Assembly (NCBI GenBank): GCA_902786665.1
Contig: CADADN010000001.1
Span: 1 to 64,000 of the forward strand
Origin: an uncultured Prevotellaceae bacterium
GTDB lineage: Bacteria; Bacteroidota; Bacteroidia; Bacteroidales; Bacteroidaceae
Reading direction: 5' to 3'
DNA length: 64,000 nt
Of the stretch, positions 7,199 through 15,507 are shown in pieces (the first letter of the stretch is position 1; each line of letters begins with the position of its first letter). The translations under genes were made by a program, and so were the position numbers. The notes beneath the pieces were generated by a model. It was given only the letters and a program-made list of their open reading frames with translations, ran no database searches and was not told where the DNA came from.

Positions 7199-8800
7199 TT
7201 ACAGGGTGAGTCCAAGATAAACCATCAGTCCGTTCATCAAGATCCAGAAGATGGCAAATGGCATGGTCTTACGCATGATGTCTCCATCCTGGCCCTCCAT
7301 ATCGCAGGCGGCAGTAGCAATGGCGATACTCTGCGGTGAAAGCAACTTGCCACCCTCGGAACCGGCGCAGTTGGCAGCGGCAAGCCAGTTGGTCTCGTTG
7401 CCAGGAACACCAAAGAAGGTAGAGTGGTTGACAAGACCGAGGTCGCTGGCTGCTGTGGCCTGCAACTTGCCAAACAGAATGTTGGCGTTGGTTGCACTAC
7501 CCGTAACGAAGGTGCCAATCGAACCAATAAGGGGCGCGAAGAATGGGAAGAAAGCGCCTGTCAGGGCCACCAGCCCCTTGGCGATATCGTTCGTCATTCC
7601 GGTGTTGTTCATCAGCATGGCCATGGCCACCAGACAGCAGATGGTGACGGCTGTCTTCTGAAGGTTGATCGTGGTCTTGGCGAGCAGTTTCATCAATTTG
7701 CCAAAGCTCATTCCCTGAATCAGACCACCGATGGTGGCACCGAGGAAAATCATCAGACCGGCATTGGAGAGCCAGCCAAATTTGAAGGTGTTGCCAATGG
7801 TAGGCAGGTCGAACTTGGTCACCAGTGTCTCGTTCAATATCTGGTTGATAGGCGGAACAATCTTGCTGGAAATAAGGATGAAGAATATGATGAGGCCGTA
7901 TACGCTCCATGCCTTCAACGTCTTCGACATGCCAAATTTCTTCTTCTCAACGACCACCTCGTCCGATGGATTCTCATCATGGATGAACAGTTTGTTGTAG
8001 ATGAGCATGGCGATGATGGCAGCCACACTACCGAGAATGGCAGGAGTCTCCGGACCAATGAAATGGGCGCAGCAGAACTGCACGATGATGGAGAATGTAC
8101 CTACAAACAAGGCCAGTGTGATGTTCTTCACGATTTTCGTGCGGTCGGTCATCATAAGGATGAGGAACGGGGTGATGTAGAACATCAGTGATAGCTGCAC
8201 AATGATGAAGGTAGCAACCTCGCAGAGCATCTCGGGCGATGCCACTCCCTCGGCGGCAACCTGGTTGGCCAGCGTCGTGGCAGGCAGACCTACCGCACCG
8301 AATCCCACGGCCACAGTATTTGCGATAAGACAGATGACAGCCGAGAACATGGGTTTGAATCCCAAACCGATAAGAATGGCAGCCGGAATGGCCACGGCAG
8401 TACCGAAACCAGCCATACCCTCGAGCACACCACCAAGACCCCAAGTCAGAAGGAGTACGAGAAGACCTTTGTCAGAGGTCATCTGGATAAACTGTGTCTT
8501 GATGGTCTCAATCTCTTTTGTCTCGCATAGGATATTGTAACTGTAAATTGCACAGATGATGATGAGGATAATGGGGAAGCATGCCTTCAGCAAACCCTCT
8601 ATCACCGACCAAAGTGTGATACCATAGATGGACAACCCCTCATATTTCTCAGGGATGATACCCATGGCAGGAGCGGCAAACAATGCCAAAATAATTGTGA
8701 CGATAAGTGTTACGATGGCACTCTTGTAGCCAGACACTTTGAAGCCCATCATCAATACAATGAGCAGAACAATTGGAATAACTGAAATTAAAGCAGACAT
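7199..8800 (-). CDS. lctP: L-lactate permease (LctP family)
   Basis: A 533-residue inner-membrane transporter with about 12-14 hydrophobic segments. Family landmarks include GLGGVLEGMAGFGTAVAIPA, AVGFGAVGLPATTLANQVA and, near the end, a GSIGTFVTGSATNANILFG stretch followed by LAAANCAGSEGGKLLSPQS. It moves lactate, and probably glycolate, with protons. I chose the ATG at 8800 (MSALISVIPIVLL) over a TTG at 8839 because the -7 box at 8828-8835 lies between them. It is monocistronic here. The enzymes that would use imported lactate, lutABC, are in the same window at 50785-53489 but not adjacent. Confidence 0.93.
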   Translation of the reverse strand: MSALISVIPIVLLIVLMMGFKVSGYKSAIVTLIVTIILALFAAPAMGIIPEKYEGLSIYGITLWSVIEGLLKACFPIILIIICAIYSYNILCETKEIETIKTQFIQMTSDKGLLVLLLTWGLGGVLEGMAGFGTAVAIPAAILIGLGFKPMFSAVICLIANTVAVGFGAVGLPATTLANQVAAEGVASPEMLCEVATFIIVQLSLMFYITPFLILMMTDRTKIVKNITLALFVGTFSIIVQFCCAHFIGPETPAILGSVAAIIAMLIYNKLFIHDENPSDEVVVEKKKFGMSKTLKAWSVYGLIIFFILISSKIVPPINQILNETLVTKFDLPTIGNTFKFGWLSNAGLMIFLGATIGGLIQGMSFGKLMKLLAKTTINLQKTAVTICCLVAMAMLMNNTGMTNDIAKGLVALTGAFFPFFAPLIGSIGTFVTGSATNANILFGKLQATAASDLGLVNHSTFFGVPGNETNWLAAANCAGSEGGKLLSPQSIAIATAACDMEGQDGDIMRKTMPFAIFWILMNGLMVYLGLTL

Positions 8801-8827
8801 AAGGTTAAAAAGTTTAATTGATTGCGC

Positions 8828-8858
8828 CAAAATTAGCAAATAATCCGCAAACTACCAA
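8828..8858 (-). promoter_or_regulatory. Promoter of the lactate permease gene
   Basis: Minus-strand TTGG (8855-8858) lies 19 bases upstream of TAATTTTG (8828-8835), a good match to the Bacteroidota -33/-7 pattern. The start codon at 8800 is 28 bases downstream. Confidence 0.6.
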
Positions 8859-8999
8859 TTATTTGCAGGAAAAAAAAGCAGTTTGGCAAAAATAGGCGCT
8901 GTTTTGTAAACTTACTTCATCAGTAAGCCTAGGATGCTCCGCTTTCTCACACTGCGGGCAACCTCGCTTGAATGGTTTGTCTCAAAGATTTGTCTCTGT

Positions 9000-9353
9000 T
9001 TATTCGGGCAATCGCCCGGTAGAGAGATATTCCTCGTAGGCTTTCTTCTTCACGTCGGCCTCGATATCACTGATGGCTCTGTGGGGATTGGAGAGCGATT
9101 TCACATAGACGCAGATGACGAAAACCACAATGGTGATGAGAATGCTGGCCACCCATCTCAACAGTTCATGCTCTATGGGAATGAATTGCATGCTGACAAT
9201 CCCCGCCATTACTGGTATGCCGAAGAGCAGCCAGTCGCTGCCCGAGCGCATGCGATAGGTTTCGACGGCGGCACGATATTCGTCGTCTTTCATCAGTATG
9301 CTGGTCTTGTGCCCTTGCCAGTATCTTTCGAATTCTTTCTCCTTGTTTTCCAT
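9000..9353 (-). CDS. Small two-helix membrane protein
   Basis: A 117-residue protein with charged ends and two hydrophobic helices at about residues 41-57 and 65-84, connected by a short loop. Both termini are predicted on the same side of the membrane. I do not recognise a family. It starts 13 bases after the hemW stop on the same strand, so it is likely cotranscribed with hemW as the distal gene. No catalytic residues are evident. Confidence 0.65.
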   Translation of the reverse strand: MENKEKEFERYWQGHKTSILMKDDEYRAAVETYRMRSGSDWLLFGIPVMAGIVSMQFIPIEHELLRWVASILITIVVFVICVYVKSLSNPHRAISDIEADVKKKAYEEYLSTGRLPE

Positions 9354-9366
9354 TATTTCCTTGTTT

Positions 9367-10482
9367 TTATGCCCACACGAGATCGCTCATGATGGTGTCG
9401 CTGAGCATGATTCCAGCGAGTGAGAACCGTATGTGGCCATTCTTGTTGATAATGTGTCCGGTGCGAATCCACCGCTCTGCCTGCCGTTCGAGATATTGGG
9501 AGAGTGACTCGCCAAACTCACCCCTTGCCTTTTCCAGGTCAATGCCTTCCGAGGTGCGCAGGGCTGTAGTGACCATGTCGTTGTAGTGGGAGGACAGGTC
9601 GAGTTCTTCGCGCTCGCATGGTATGACGCCTTGTTGGATAGAGGTGATGTAAGTGCCGATGTCCGACACGTTCCATTGTCTGGACTCACCATCGTAGGAG
9701 TGGGCGGCAGCGCCAATCCCGATATAGGGAGTGCCATTCCAGTAACTGCTGTTGTGGCGTGAACGATGGCCAGGTTTGGCGAAATTGCTGATTTCGTAAT
9801 GCTCGTAGCCTGCCGACGTGAGTCGTCCGGCCAATGTCTGGTACATCTCGACGTAGAGATCGTCATCGGGCATGTCGATTGCGCCGCTCCGTCTCATTTC
9901 CCACAAGGGGGTGCCCTCTTCAATCATCAGACTGTAGGAGGAGATGTGCTCCACACCGAGCGACAACGCCTGGTCGATGTCCTTTTCCCACTCTTCCAAG
10001 GTCTGGCCGGGAAAAGAGAACATCAGGTCGACGCTGATGTTGGAAATGCCGGCTTGGCGTAGAAGTCCGACGGCCTTGATGGCTTGCTTGGAGTCATGCC
10101 GACGATGGAGGAAGCGCAAACGATGGTCGTCGAAAGTCTGGATGCCCATGCTCACCCTGTTGACGGGAAGGGTGGAGAGCAGTTCGGCGAATGAGGGGGA
10201 GATGTCGTCGGGGTTGCACTCCATCGTGACTTCAGCATCGGCCGAAATGGGATAATGGCGGCCGATGGCAGCAAACAGTTGTCGTATTTGCCCGAACGAG
10301 AGTTGCGATGGTGTGCCTCCACCTATATATATAGTACCGAGCATGGGCTTCGCCCGAAGGCGCATCTCCTCGCACAGCGCGTCGGTATACTCCTGGCGCT
10401 TGTCGAGCAGGGTGGTGGAGTAGAACCCACAGTATATGCACCTGCTCTGGCAGAAAGGGATGTGTATATATAGGCCGGCCAT
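9367..10482 (-). CDS. hemW: HemW, radical SAM heme chaperone
   Basis: A 371-residue radical SAM protein. It begins AGLYIHIPFCQSRCIYCGFYS, where Cys-x3-Cys-x2-Cys binds the 4Fe-4S cluster. The residue two after the third Cys is Phe, as in HemW, not the Cys of HemN coproporphyrinogen dehydrogenase. Further landmarks are TIYIGGGTPS, ECNPDD, NRVSMGIQTFDD, SVDLMFSFPGQT, HYEISNFAKPGHRSRHN and a C-terminal winged-helix-like part. HemW is thought to carry heme to target proteins; it is often misannotated as a coproporphyrinogen oxidase. The start at 10482 matches the family; upstream codons in frame are not conserved-looking. A -7 box (TAATTTTG) lies at 10585-10592. Confidence 0.9.
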   Translation of the reverse strand: MAGLYIHIPFCQSRCIYCGFYSTTLLDKRQEYTDALCEEMRLRAKPMLGTIYIGGGTPSQLSFGQIRQLFAAIGRHYPISADAEVTMECNPDDISPSFAELLSTLPVNRVSMGIQTFDDHRLRFLHRRHDSKQAIKAVGLLRQAGISNISVDLMFSFPGQTLEEWEKDIDQALSLGVEHISSYSLMIEEGTPLWEMRRSGAIDMPDDDLYVEMYQTLAGRLTSAGYEHYEISNFAKPGHRSRHNSSYWNGTPYIGIGAAAHSYDGESRQWNVSDIGTYITSIQQGVIPCEREELDLSSHYNDMVTTALRTSEGIDLEKARGEFGESLSQYLERQAERWIRTGHIINKNGHIRFSLAGIMLSDTIMSDLVWA

Positions 10483-10584
10483 CTCGGGAGTGTGGTTTTC
10501 CGTGTCGTGCTTTGCCTCGTAGGAATGGCAGTGATGACACTTCCGCTCATTGGACAGCAAAAGTAAGAAAAATAGGCAAATTTG

Positions 10585-10592
10585 CAAAATTA
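10585..10592 (-). promoter_or_regulatory. -7 box for hemW
   Basis: Minus-strand TAATTTTG about 100 bases before the hemW start. Its -33 region would overlap the divergent nitroreductase promoter (10602-10633), so the two transcripts may compete. Confidence 0.4.
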
Positions 10593-10601
10593 TTATCCCT
10601 T

Positions 10602-10633
10602 TTTGTGCGTTTGCGTTTTTTTTAGTAATTTTG
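10602..10633 (+). promoter_or_regulatory. Consensus promoter for the nitroreductase-kdsC-maf unit
   Basis: TTTG (10602-10605), 20 bases, then TAATTTTG (10626-10633): an excellent match to the Bacteroidota consensus. Transcription would begin about 60 bases before the ATG at 10699. Confidence 0.7.
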
Positions 10634-10698
10634 CCATCCTAGCAAAAGGACAGTTTTCTATATCCTTTGGACTACGATGCAATCAACAGCATAAAAAC

Positions 10699-11238
10699 AT
10701 GAAATTCTCACAACTCATCTCATCTCGCAGAAGTTGCAGGACTTTCGGCAGTGGCGAAATCCCTGCCGAACAAGTGCAAGCCATTCTCAGGGCAGCGCTT
10801 TTGGCCCCTTCATCCATGAACCGGCAGTCGTGGCATTTTGTTGTCGTTGACGACAAGACCGATCTGGCCAAACTGGCCGACAGCAAGGAGCGGGGGGCGT
10901 ATTTTGTGAAAGACGCCGCTTTCGCCGTCGTTGTTGTGGGGCAGCAGAAAGAAAGTGACTGCTGGGTGGAAGACGGTTCGATTGCTGCCGCCTACATGCA
11001 GTTGCAGGCCGAGGACCTGGGCCTGGGGTCGTGTTGGGTGCAGATACGTAACCGCCGAATCAGCGATGGCACACGCTCCGAGGACATCGTAAAAGGTATC
11101 TTGGATATACCCGAAGAGATGGGTGTGCTCTGCATCATTGCTTTTGGAAACAAACAACAAACCCTTCCCCCTCATTCAGACGATGACCTGGCATGGGAGA
11201 AGGTTCATGTAGATCAATTCACGCAAGGAGAACTATGA
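10699..11238 (+). CDS. Nitroreductase family protein
   Basis: A 179-residue FMN-dependent nitroreductase-like protein. It opens with MKFSQLISSRRSCRTFGSGE, where the RRSCR stretch is the usual FMN phosphate contact, and then has LLAPSSMNRQSWHFVVV and a later DGSIAAAYMQLQAEDLGLGSCW stretch. Members reduce nitro groups, quinones or flavins with NAD(P)H; the substrate is not readable. Length is normal for the smaller members. Its stop overlaps the kdsC start by four bases (ATGA), so the two are translationally coupled. Confidence 0.88.
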   Translation: MKFSQLISSRRSCRTFGSGEIPAEQVQAILRAALLAPSSMNRQSWHFVVVDDKTDLAKLADSKERGAYFVKDAAFAVVVVGQQKESDCWVEDGSIAAAYMQLQAEDLGLGSCWVQIRNRRISDGTRSEDIVKGILDIPEEMGVLCIIAFGNKQQTLPPHSDDDLAWEKVHVDQFTQGEL

Positions 11239-11753
11239 TAGATTATGATCTGAGGCTGATAAAGGCCGTGGTTTTGGATGTCGACGGAGTGCTGAGTTGC
11301 CAGACCATCTCTATGGATGCGCAGGGAGAGCCTCAACGCTCCATAAACATCCAAGATGGTTATGCCATCCAACTGGCAAGGAAAATGGGACTGAGGATTG
11401 CCATTATCACGGGGGGACGAACCCCTGCCATCCGATTACGTTACGAGTATTTGGGCGTAGAGGACATCTATCTGGGCAGTGCCGTGAAAATCAATACCTA
11501 CGAGGATTTCCTGAAGAAGTATGGCTACGACAACCAGGAGATTCTCTATATGGGTGACGATATCCCCGACTTCGAGATCCTGAAAGTGTGTGGTTGTCCG
11601 TGTTGCCCTGCCGATGCGGCTTCCGACGTACGTGAGATTTGCACGTATGTGAGTCACCGTAATGGAGGCGAGGGATGTGTCAGAGACGTGATAGAGCAAG
11701 TGCTGAGGGCTCAAGGCAAATGGTTGAGCAGTGCCGAGGCTTTCGGTTGGTAA
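11235..11753 (+). CDS. kdsC: 3-deoxy-D-manno-octulosonate 8-phosphate phosphatase (KdsC)
   Basis: A 172-residue cap-less HAD phosphatase. Motif I is VLDVDGVLS, motif II is AIITGGRT, and motif IV is MGDDIPDFEIL; all catalytic aspartates are present. It removes phosphate from KDO-8-P to give KDO for lipid A core synthesis. The GGEGCVRDVIEQVL tail is typical of the family. It overlaps the upstream nitroreductase by four bases and is followed 20 bases later by maf. Confidence 0.92.
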   Translation: MIDYDLRLIKAVVLDVDGVLSCQTISMDAQGEPQRSINIQDGYAIQLARKMGLRIAIITGGRTPAIRLRYEYLGVEDIYLGSAVKINTYEDFLKKYGYDNQEILYMGDDIPDFEILKVCGCPCCPADAASDVREICTYVSHRNGGEGCVRDVIEQVLRAQGKWLSSAEAFGW

Positions 11754-11773
11754 GGGTTAATAGACAAGCAATT

Positions 11774-12379
11774 ATGTATAAACTGATATTGGCCAGCAAT
11801 TCGCCAAGACGACGCGAACTGCTTTCCGGACTCAACATCGAGTTTGAGGTGAAAGTGCTGCAAGGCATCGATGAGTCGTATCCCGATGATACTCCTGTGG
11901 AACAGGTGCCGGTGTTTATCGCTAAGTCCAAAGCCGTACCATATCGGGAACGAATGGCTGACAACGAACTCGTCATTACCGCTGACACCGTTGTGGTGCT
12001 GGAGAACATGGTGCTGGGAAAACCGACTTCGCATGAGGATGCCTGCAGGATGCTCAGGGCACTTAGCGGGAAAACGCATCAGGTAATCACGGGGGTGTGC
12101 CTCACCACCACATCCGAGCAGCGAACGCTATCGGTGGTCTCTGATGTCACCTTCAAGGAATTCACCGACGATGAGATTGAGTACTACGTCGACAACTGCC
12201 GGCCCTATGACAAGGCCGGAGCATACGGAATTCAGGAATGGATAGGGTATATAGGCGTTACGTCACTGAAAGGAAGTTATTTCAATGTCATGGGACTGCC
12301 TGTGCAGCGTATCTACCAGGAACTGGTCGACATGTGCGGTTACGAGATGTTTATTCATGATGATAAGGCTCACCCTTGA
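11774..12379 (+). CDS. maf: Maf family nucleotide pyrophosphatase
   Basis: A 201-residue Maf protein with LASNSPRRRELLSG at the N-terminus, ADTVVVLENMVLGKP in the middle, and the YDKAGAYGIQEW and SYFNVMGLP motifs near the end. Maf proteins hydrolyse dTTP, UTP or modified nucleotides to monophosphates, which may keep non-canonical nucleotides out of DNA and RNA. The ATG at 11774 gives the canonical N-terminus. The 3' end overlaps the converging rlmH gene by 29 bases. Confidence 0.92.
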   Translation: MYKLILASNSPRRRELLSGLNIEFEVKVLQGIDESYPDDTPVEQVPVFIAKSKAVPYRERMADNELVITADTVVVLENMVLGKPTSHEDACRMLRALSGKTHQVITGVCLTTTSEQRTLSVVSDVTFKEFTDDEIEYYVDNCRPYDKAGAYGIQEWIGYIGVTSLKGSYFNVMGLPVQRIYQELVDMCGYEMFIHDDKAHP

Positions 12380-12821
12380 TAATCGTGCACGCACGATAGA
12401 CTTGCTCAACAAACACCAGGCGCACCATTTGGTGCGAGAATGTCATCTGCGACAGTGATATTTTCTCGTTGGCTCGTTGATAGACCTCTGGCGAGAAACC
12501 ATAGGCACCACCTATCACGAACACCATCCTGCGTGTGCTCATGCTCTTCTTCTCAAGCCAAGAGGCGAAATCTATGCTGCGGCGCTCAATGCCATGCTCG
12601 TCGAGCAGCACCACATGGTCGGATTCCAGTATCTGGCGGAGTATCAGTTCCCCCTCGCGCTCCTTTTGCTGGGCAATGGACAGATTCTTCGTATTCTTCA
12701 GTTCGGGGATGGTCTGGATGTCGAAAGGCATATAGTGCACAATACGTCCTGTATAGTCGTCGATACACGCGGAGATATGCTTGTCGGTGGTCTTGCCAAC
12801 GAGGAGTAAGGTGGTTTTCAT
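12351..12821 (-). CDS. rlmH: 23S rRNA (pseudouridine1915-N3)-methyltransferase RlmH
   Basis: A 156-residue SPOUT methyltransferase of normal length. It contains LLDEHGIERRSIDFA, VFVIGGAYGFSPEV (SAM-binding knot) and ISLSQMTFSHQMVRLVFVEQ followed by YRACTIIKGEPYHHE at the C-terminus. It methylates pseudouridine 1915 of helix 69 in 23S rRNA using S-adenosylmethionine. The last 29 bases are shared with the end of maf on the other strand. Confidence 0.94.
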   Translation of the reverse strand: MKTTLLLVGKTTDKHISACIDDYTGRIVHYMPFDIQTIPELKNTKNLSIAQQKEREGELILRQILESDHVVLLDEHGIERRSIDFASWLEKKSMSTRRMVFVIGGAYGFSPEVYQRANEKISLSQMTFSHQMVRLVFVEQVYRACTIIKGEPYHHE

Positions 12822-12877
12822 CTTCTTGAATGGTGTGTGGGAGGTGACTTGAACTCGTGCTGCTTTGTTTTTTGCGA

Positions 12878-12909
12878 CAAAAATACTAAAAAATGACCAA
12901 ACGCCACAA
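12878..12909 (-). promoter_or_regulatory. Consensus promoter for rlmH
   Basis: Minus-strand TTTG (12906-12909), 20 bases, TATTTTTG (12878-12885). The start codon is 57 bases downstream. Confidence 0.65.
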
Positions 12910-12982
12910 ACCGATACTTTTTTTATCATTAAAAATGTGAAAAAAAACATCTGGCGAATGCGGCTAAATACATTTTTTTTCC

Positions 12983-12990
12983 TATCTTTG
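12983..12990 (+). promoter_or_regulatory. -7 box for the phosphohexomutase gene
   Basis: TATCTTTG about 50 bases before the ATG at 13040. The -33 region is not convincing. Confidence 0.45.
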
Positions 12991-13039
12991 CAAAAACTAC
13001 AACCTTAACCGGAAAACATCATTTTTAAACTTTAATAAT

Positions 13040-14788
13040 ATGGAAAATAACGCAGAACTGATTTTGCAATGTGAGGAAAGAGCCAAGAAATGGCTCACAC
13101 CTTCTTTCGACGAGGAAACTCAGAAACAGGTAAGGGAAATGCTGGAGAATGAGGACAAGACCGACCTTATCGACGCCTTCTACCGTGACTTGGAGTTTGG
13201 TACAGGTGGCCTGAGAGGTATCATGGGTGCCGGAACCAATCGTATGAACAAGTATATCGTAGGTATGGCCACTCAGGGATTTGCCAACTATATCAACAAG
13301 GCTTTCCCAGGACGTAACGACCTGAGTGTGGTGGTGGGACATGACTGCCGCAACAACGGACGTATGTTTGCCGAGACCGTTGCCGACATCTTCTCGGCCA
13401 ATGGCATCAAGGTGTATCTTTTCGAGAGCCTGAGGCCCACACCCGAAATCTCTTTCGCTATCCGTCAGTTGGGATGCCAGGCTGGTGTCAACGTCACCGC
13501 TTCGCACAACCCACGTGAGTATAATGGCTACAAGGCTTATTGGGACGACGGCGCACAGGTGCTCGCTCCACACGATGTGGGCATCATCGACGAAGTGAAC
13601 AAGGTGACCATCGACGACGTGAAATTCGAGGGCAACAAGGAACTCATCGAGATTATCGGTGGTGAGATGGACTGGGATTACCTGCAGGCCGTGAAGGAGG
13701 CCATGGTCGACCAGGATGTCATCTTGCGTCAGAAAGACCTTAATATCGTCTATTCGCCCATGCATGGCACAGGCCGAGTGATTATTCCTGAAGCTCTGCG
13801 CTCATGGGGATTCCAGAACATTCATGTCGTTCCCGAGCAGATGGTTATCGATGGCAACTTCCCCACCGTGGTATCGCCTAACCCCGAGAATCCCGAGGCC
13901 ATGACCCTGGGCATGAAGTTGGGAACACGCCTGAATGCCGACCTTGTTATCGCTTCTGACCCCGATGCCGACCGACTGGCCATCGTATGCCGCAACCCGA
14001 AGGGCGAGTGGGAAATCCTTAATGGAAACCAAACCTGCATGATGTTCTGCTGGTATATCATCGCCAACAAGAAGAAACTGGGACAGCTCAAGGGCAATGA
14101 GTTCCTTGTCAAGACTATTGTGACCACCGAGCTTATCAGAAAGATTGCCGACAAGAACGGTGTGGAACTCCGCGACTGCTACACGGGCTTCAAGTGGATT
14201 GCCAACGAAATCAGACAGTCGGAGGGCGTTAACAAGTATATTGGCGGCGGCGAGGAGAGCTTTGGATTCCTGCCGTTCGACAAGGTGCGCGACAAGGACT
14301 CCCCAGCATCTATCTGCTTGATCTGCGAGATTGCTGCCTGGGCAAAGGACAATGGCAAGACGCTCTACGACCTGTTGATGGATATCTATCTGGAGTATGG
14401 ATTCTCGAAGGAGTTCACCGTGAATGTGGTGAAGCCTGGAAAGACCGGTGCCGATGCCATCAAGCAGATGATGACCGACTTCCGCAACAACCCACCCAAA
14501 GAGCTCGGTGGAAGCAAGGTGGTGCTGTGGAAAGACTTCCAGAAACTCGAGCAGACAGCGGCCGATGGCTCTAAGACACCCATCGATATGCCTGCCACCA
14601 GCAATGTGCTGCAGTGGTTCTGCGACGACGACACCAAGGTGAGTGTGCGTCCTTCGGGCACCGAACCAAAGATCAAGTTCTACATCGAGGTGAAGAACAC
14701 GATGAAGTGCGCCAACTGCTACGACCGTTGCAACGAAGAAGGTATGGAGCAGATCGAAGCCATCAAGAAGAGTCTGAATCTCGACTGA
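13040..14788 (+). CDS. Phosphoglucomutase / phosphomannomutase family protein
   Basis: A 582-residue alpha-D-phosphohexomutase. The four domain signatures are in order: catalytic phosphoserine in VNVTASHNPREYNGYKAYW, metal loop in ASDPDADRLA, sugar-binding GGGEESFGF and phosphate-binding VSVRPSGTEPKIKFY. It interconverts glucose-1-P and glucose-6-P (or the mannose or pentose equivalents). The length fits the PGM2-like group common in Bacteroidota. It is a single gene flanked by its own -7 box and a terminator. The exact sugar preference cannot be read from sequence. Confidence 0.92.
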   Translation: MENNAELILQCEERAKKWLTPSFDEETQKQVREMLENEDKTDLIDAFYRDLEFGTGGLRGIMGAGTNRMNKYIVGMATQGFANYINKAFPGRNDLSVVVGHDCRNNGRMFAETVADIFSANGIKVYLFESLRPTPEISFAIRQLGCQAGVNVTASHNPREYNGYKAYWDDGAQVLAPHDVGIIDEVNKVTIDDVKFEGNKELIEIIGGEMDWDYLQAVKEAMVDQDVILRQKDLNIVYSPMHGTGRVIIPEALRSWGFQNIHVVPEQMVIDGNFPTVVSPNPENPEAMTLGMKLGTRLNADLVIASDPDADRLAIVCRNPKGEWEILNGNQTCMMFCWYIIANKKKLGQLKGNEFLVKTIVTTELIRKIADKNGVELRDCYTGFKWIANEIRQSEGVNKYIGGGEESFGFLPFDKVRDKDSPASICLICEIAAWAKDNGKTLYDLLMDIYLEYGFSKEFTVNVVKPGKTGADAIKQMMTDFRNNPPKELGGSKVVLWKDFQKLEQTAADGSKTPIDMPATSNVLQWFCDDDTKVSVRPSGTEPKIKFYIEVKNTMKCANCYDRCNEEGMEQIEAIKKSLNLD

Positions 14789-14808
14789 AAAACTATTCCG
14801 TAATCATC

Positions 14809-14836
14809 AGGGGGAGGCTTGTCTTCCCCCTTTTTT
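14809..14836 (+). terminator. Terminator of the phosphohexomutase gene
   Basis: AGGGGGA and TCCCCCT arms around a short loop, followed by six T, 21 bases after the stop codon. Confidence 0.85.
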
Positions 14837-14903
14837 ATTCTATTTCAGCTTCGTTCTCAAGCATGGAAGAAGCGTGGGATGACGATGCTCGGTGTCATCA
14901 ACA

Positions 14904-14936
14904 TCAAAAAAGCGAGGTCTTCATGTGACCTCGCTT
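14904..14936 (-). terminator. Terminator of the Lys/Glu-rich protein gene
   Basis: A perfect 10-bp stem (AAGCGAGGTC 14910-14919, GACCTCGCTT 14927-14936) with a 7-base loop; on the minus strand it is followed by a T-run. It lies about 45 bases after the stop at 14982. Confidence 0.85.
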
Positions 14937-14981
14937 GTATAGTGTGGCGGTTTGACACCGTTATGCTTGCATCAGAGAGAA

Positions 14982-15368
14982 TTACATTTTTTGTAATTCT
15001 TTCAGGGCCTTAGCTTTTTTCTTCTCGGCCTTGATGCGGTCTTTTTCTGCCTTTTGTGCTTGCTTCTCGAGCTTCTTCTGTTTCTTTATTTCTTTCTCGG
15101 CAGCTTTCTTCTTTTTCTCAGCCTCTTTTTGTGCTTTCTTGGCTTCCTTCTCCTTCTTCTTGGCTTCCTTCAGCTGTTTCTCTTGCTCTTTTTGGAACTT
15201 TTCTGCTTTCTTCTTCTCTTGCTCAGCCTCTTTCAGTTGGGCTTCACGGGCCTTTTGCTGCTCAGGAGTAAGCTCGCTTTGAGGAACGGTGATTTCGGAT
15301 TGGGCATGAAGATTCACGCAGCTGAAGAATGCGGCTACGATAATCATTAGCAAAGTCTTGGTTCTCAT
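14982..15368 (-). CDS. Secreted Lys/Glu-rich coiled-coil protein
   Basis: A 128-residue protein with a signal peptide (residues 1-22, cleavage near NLHAQ). After that nearly all residues are Lys, Glu, Ala or Gln in heptad-like order, which predicts one long helix or coiled coil. No enzymatic motif exists. It probably sits in the periplasm as a structural or spacer protein, but low-complexity sequences of this kind attract false matches, so no family is assigned. A minus-strand TATTTTTG -7 box lies at 15416-15423, and a terminator follows the gene. Confidence 0.7.
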   Translation of the reverse strand: MRTKTLLMIIVAAFFSCVNLHAQSEITVPQSELTPEQQKAREAQLKEAEQEKKKAEKFQKEQEKQLKEAKKKEKEAKKAQKEAEKKKKAAEKEIKKQKKLEKQAQKAEKDRIKAEKKKAKALKELQKM

Positions 15369-15507
15369 TGTAATCTATGGTTTTGGTTAGACATTCAGTT
15401 GATTAACATTCTCTGCAAAAATAATCATTTTTTGTGACAACAAACATATAATTGGAAAAAAATGTATTGTTTTGGGAAGAATAGACCATTTTTCAGGTAA
15501 AGATTAA

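Noticed and set aside
9367..10482. Annotation of this gene as coproporphyrinogen III oxidase HemN
   Set aside because: The cluster motif is CxxxCxxC followed by Gly-Phe, without the fourth Cys of HemN; this is HemW.
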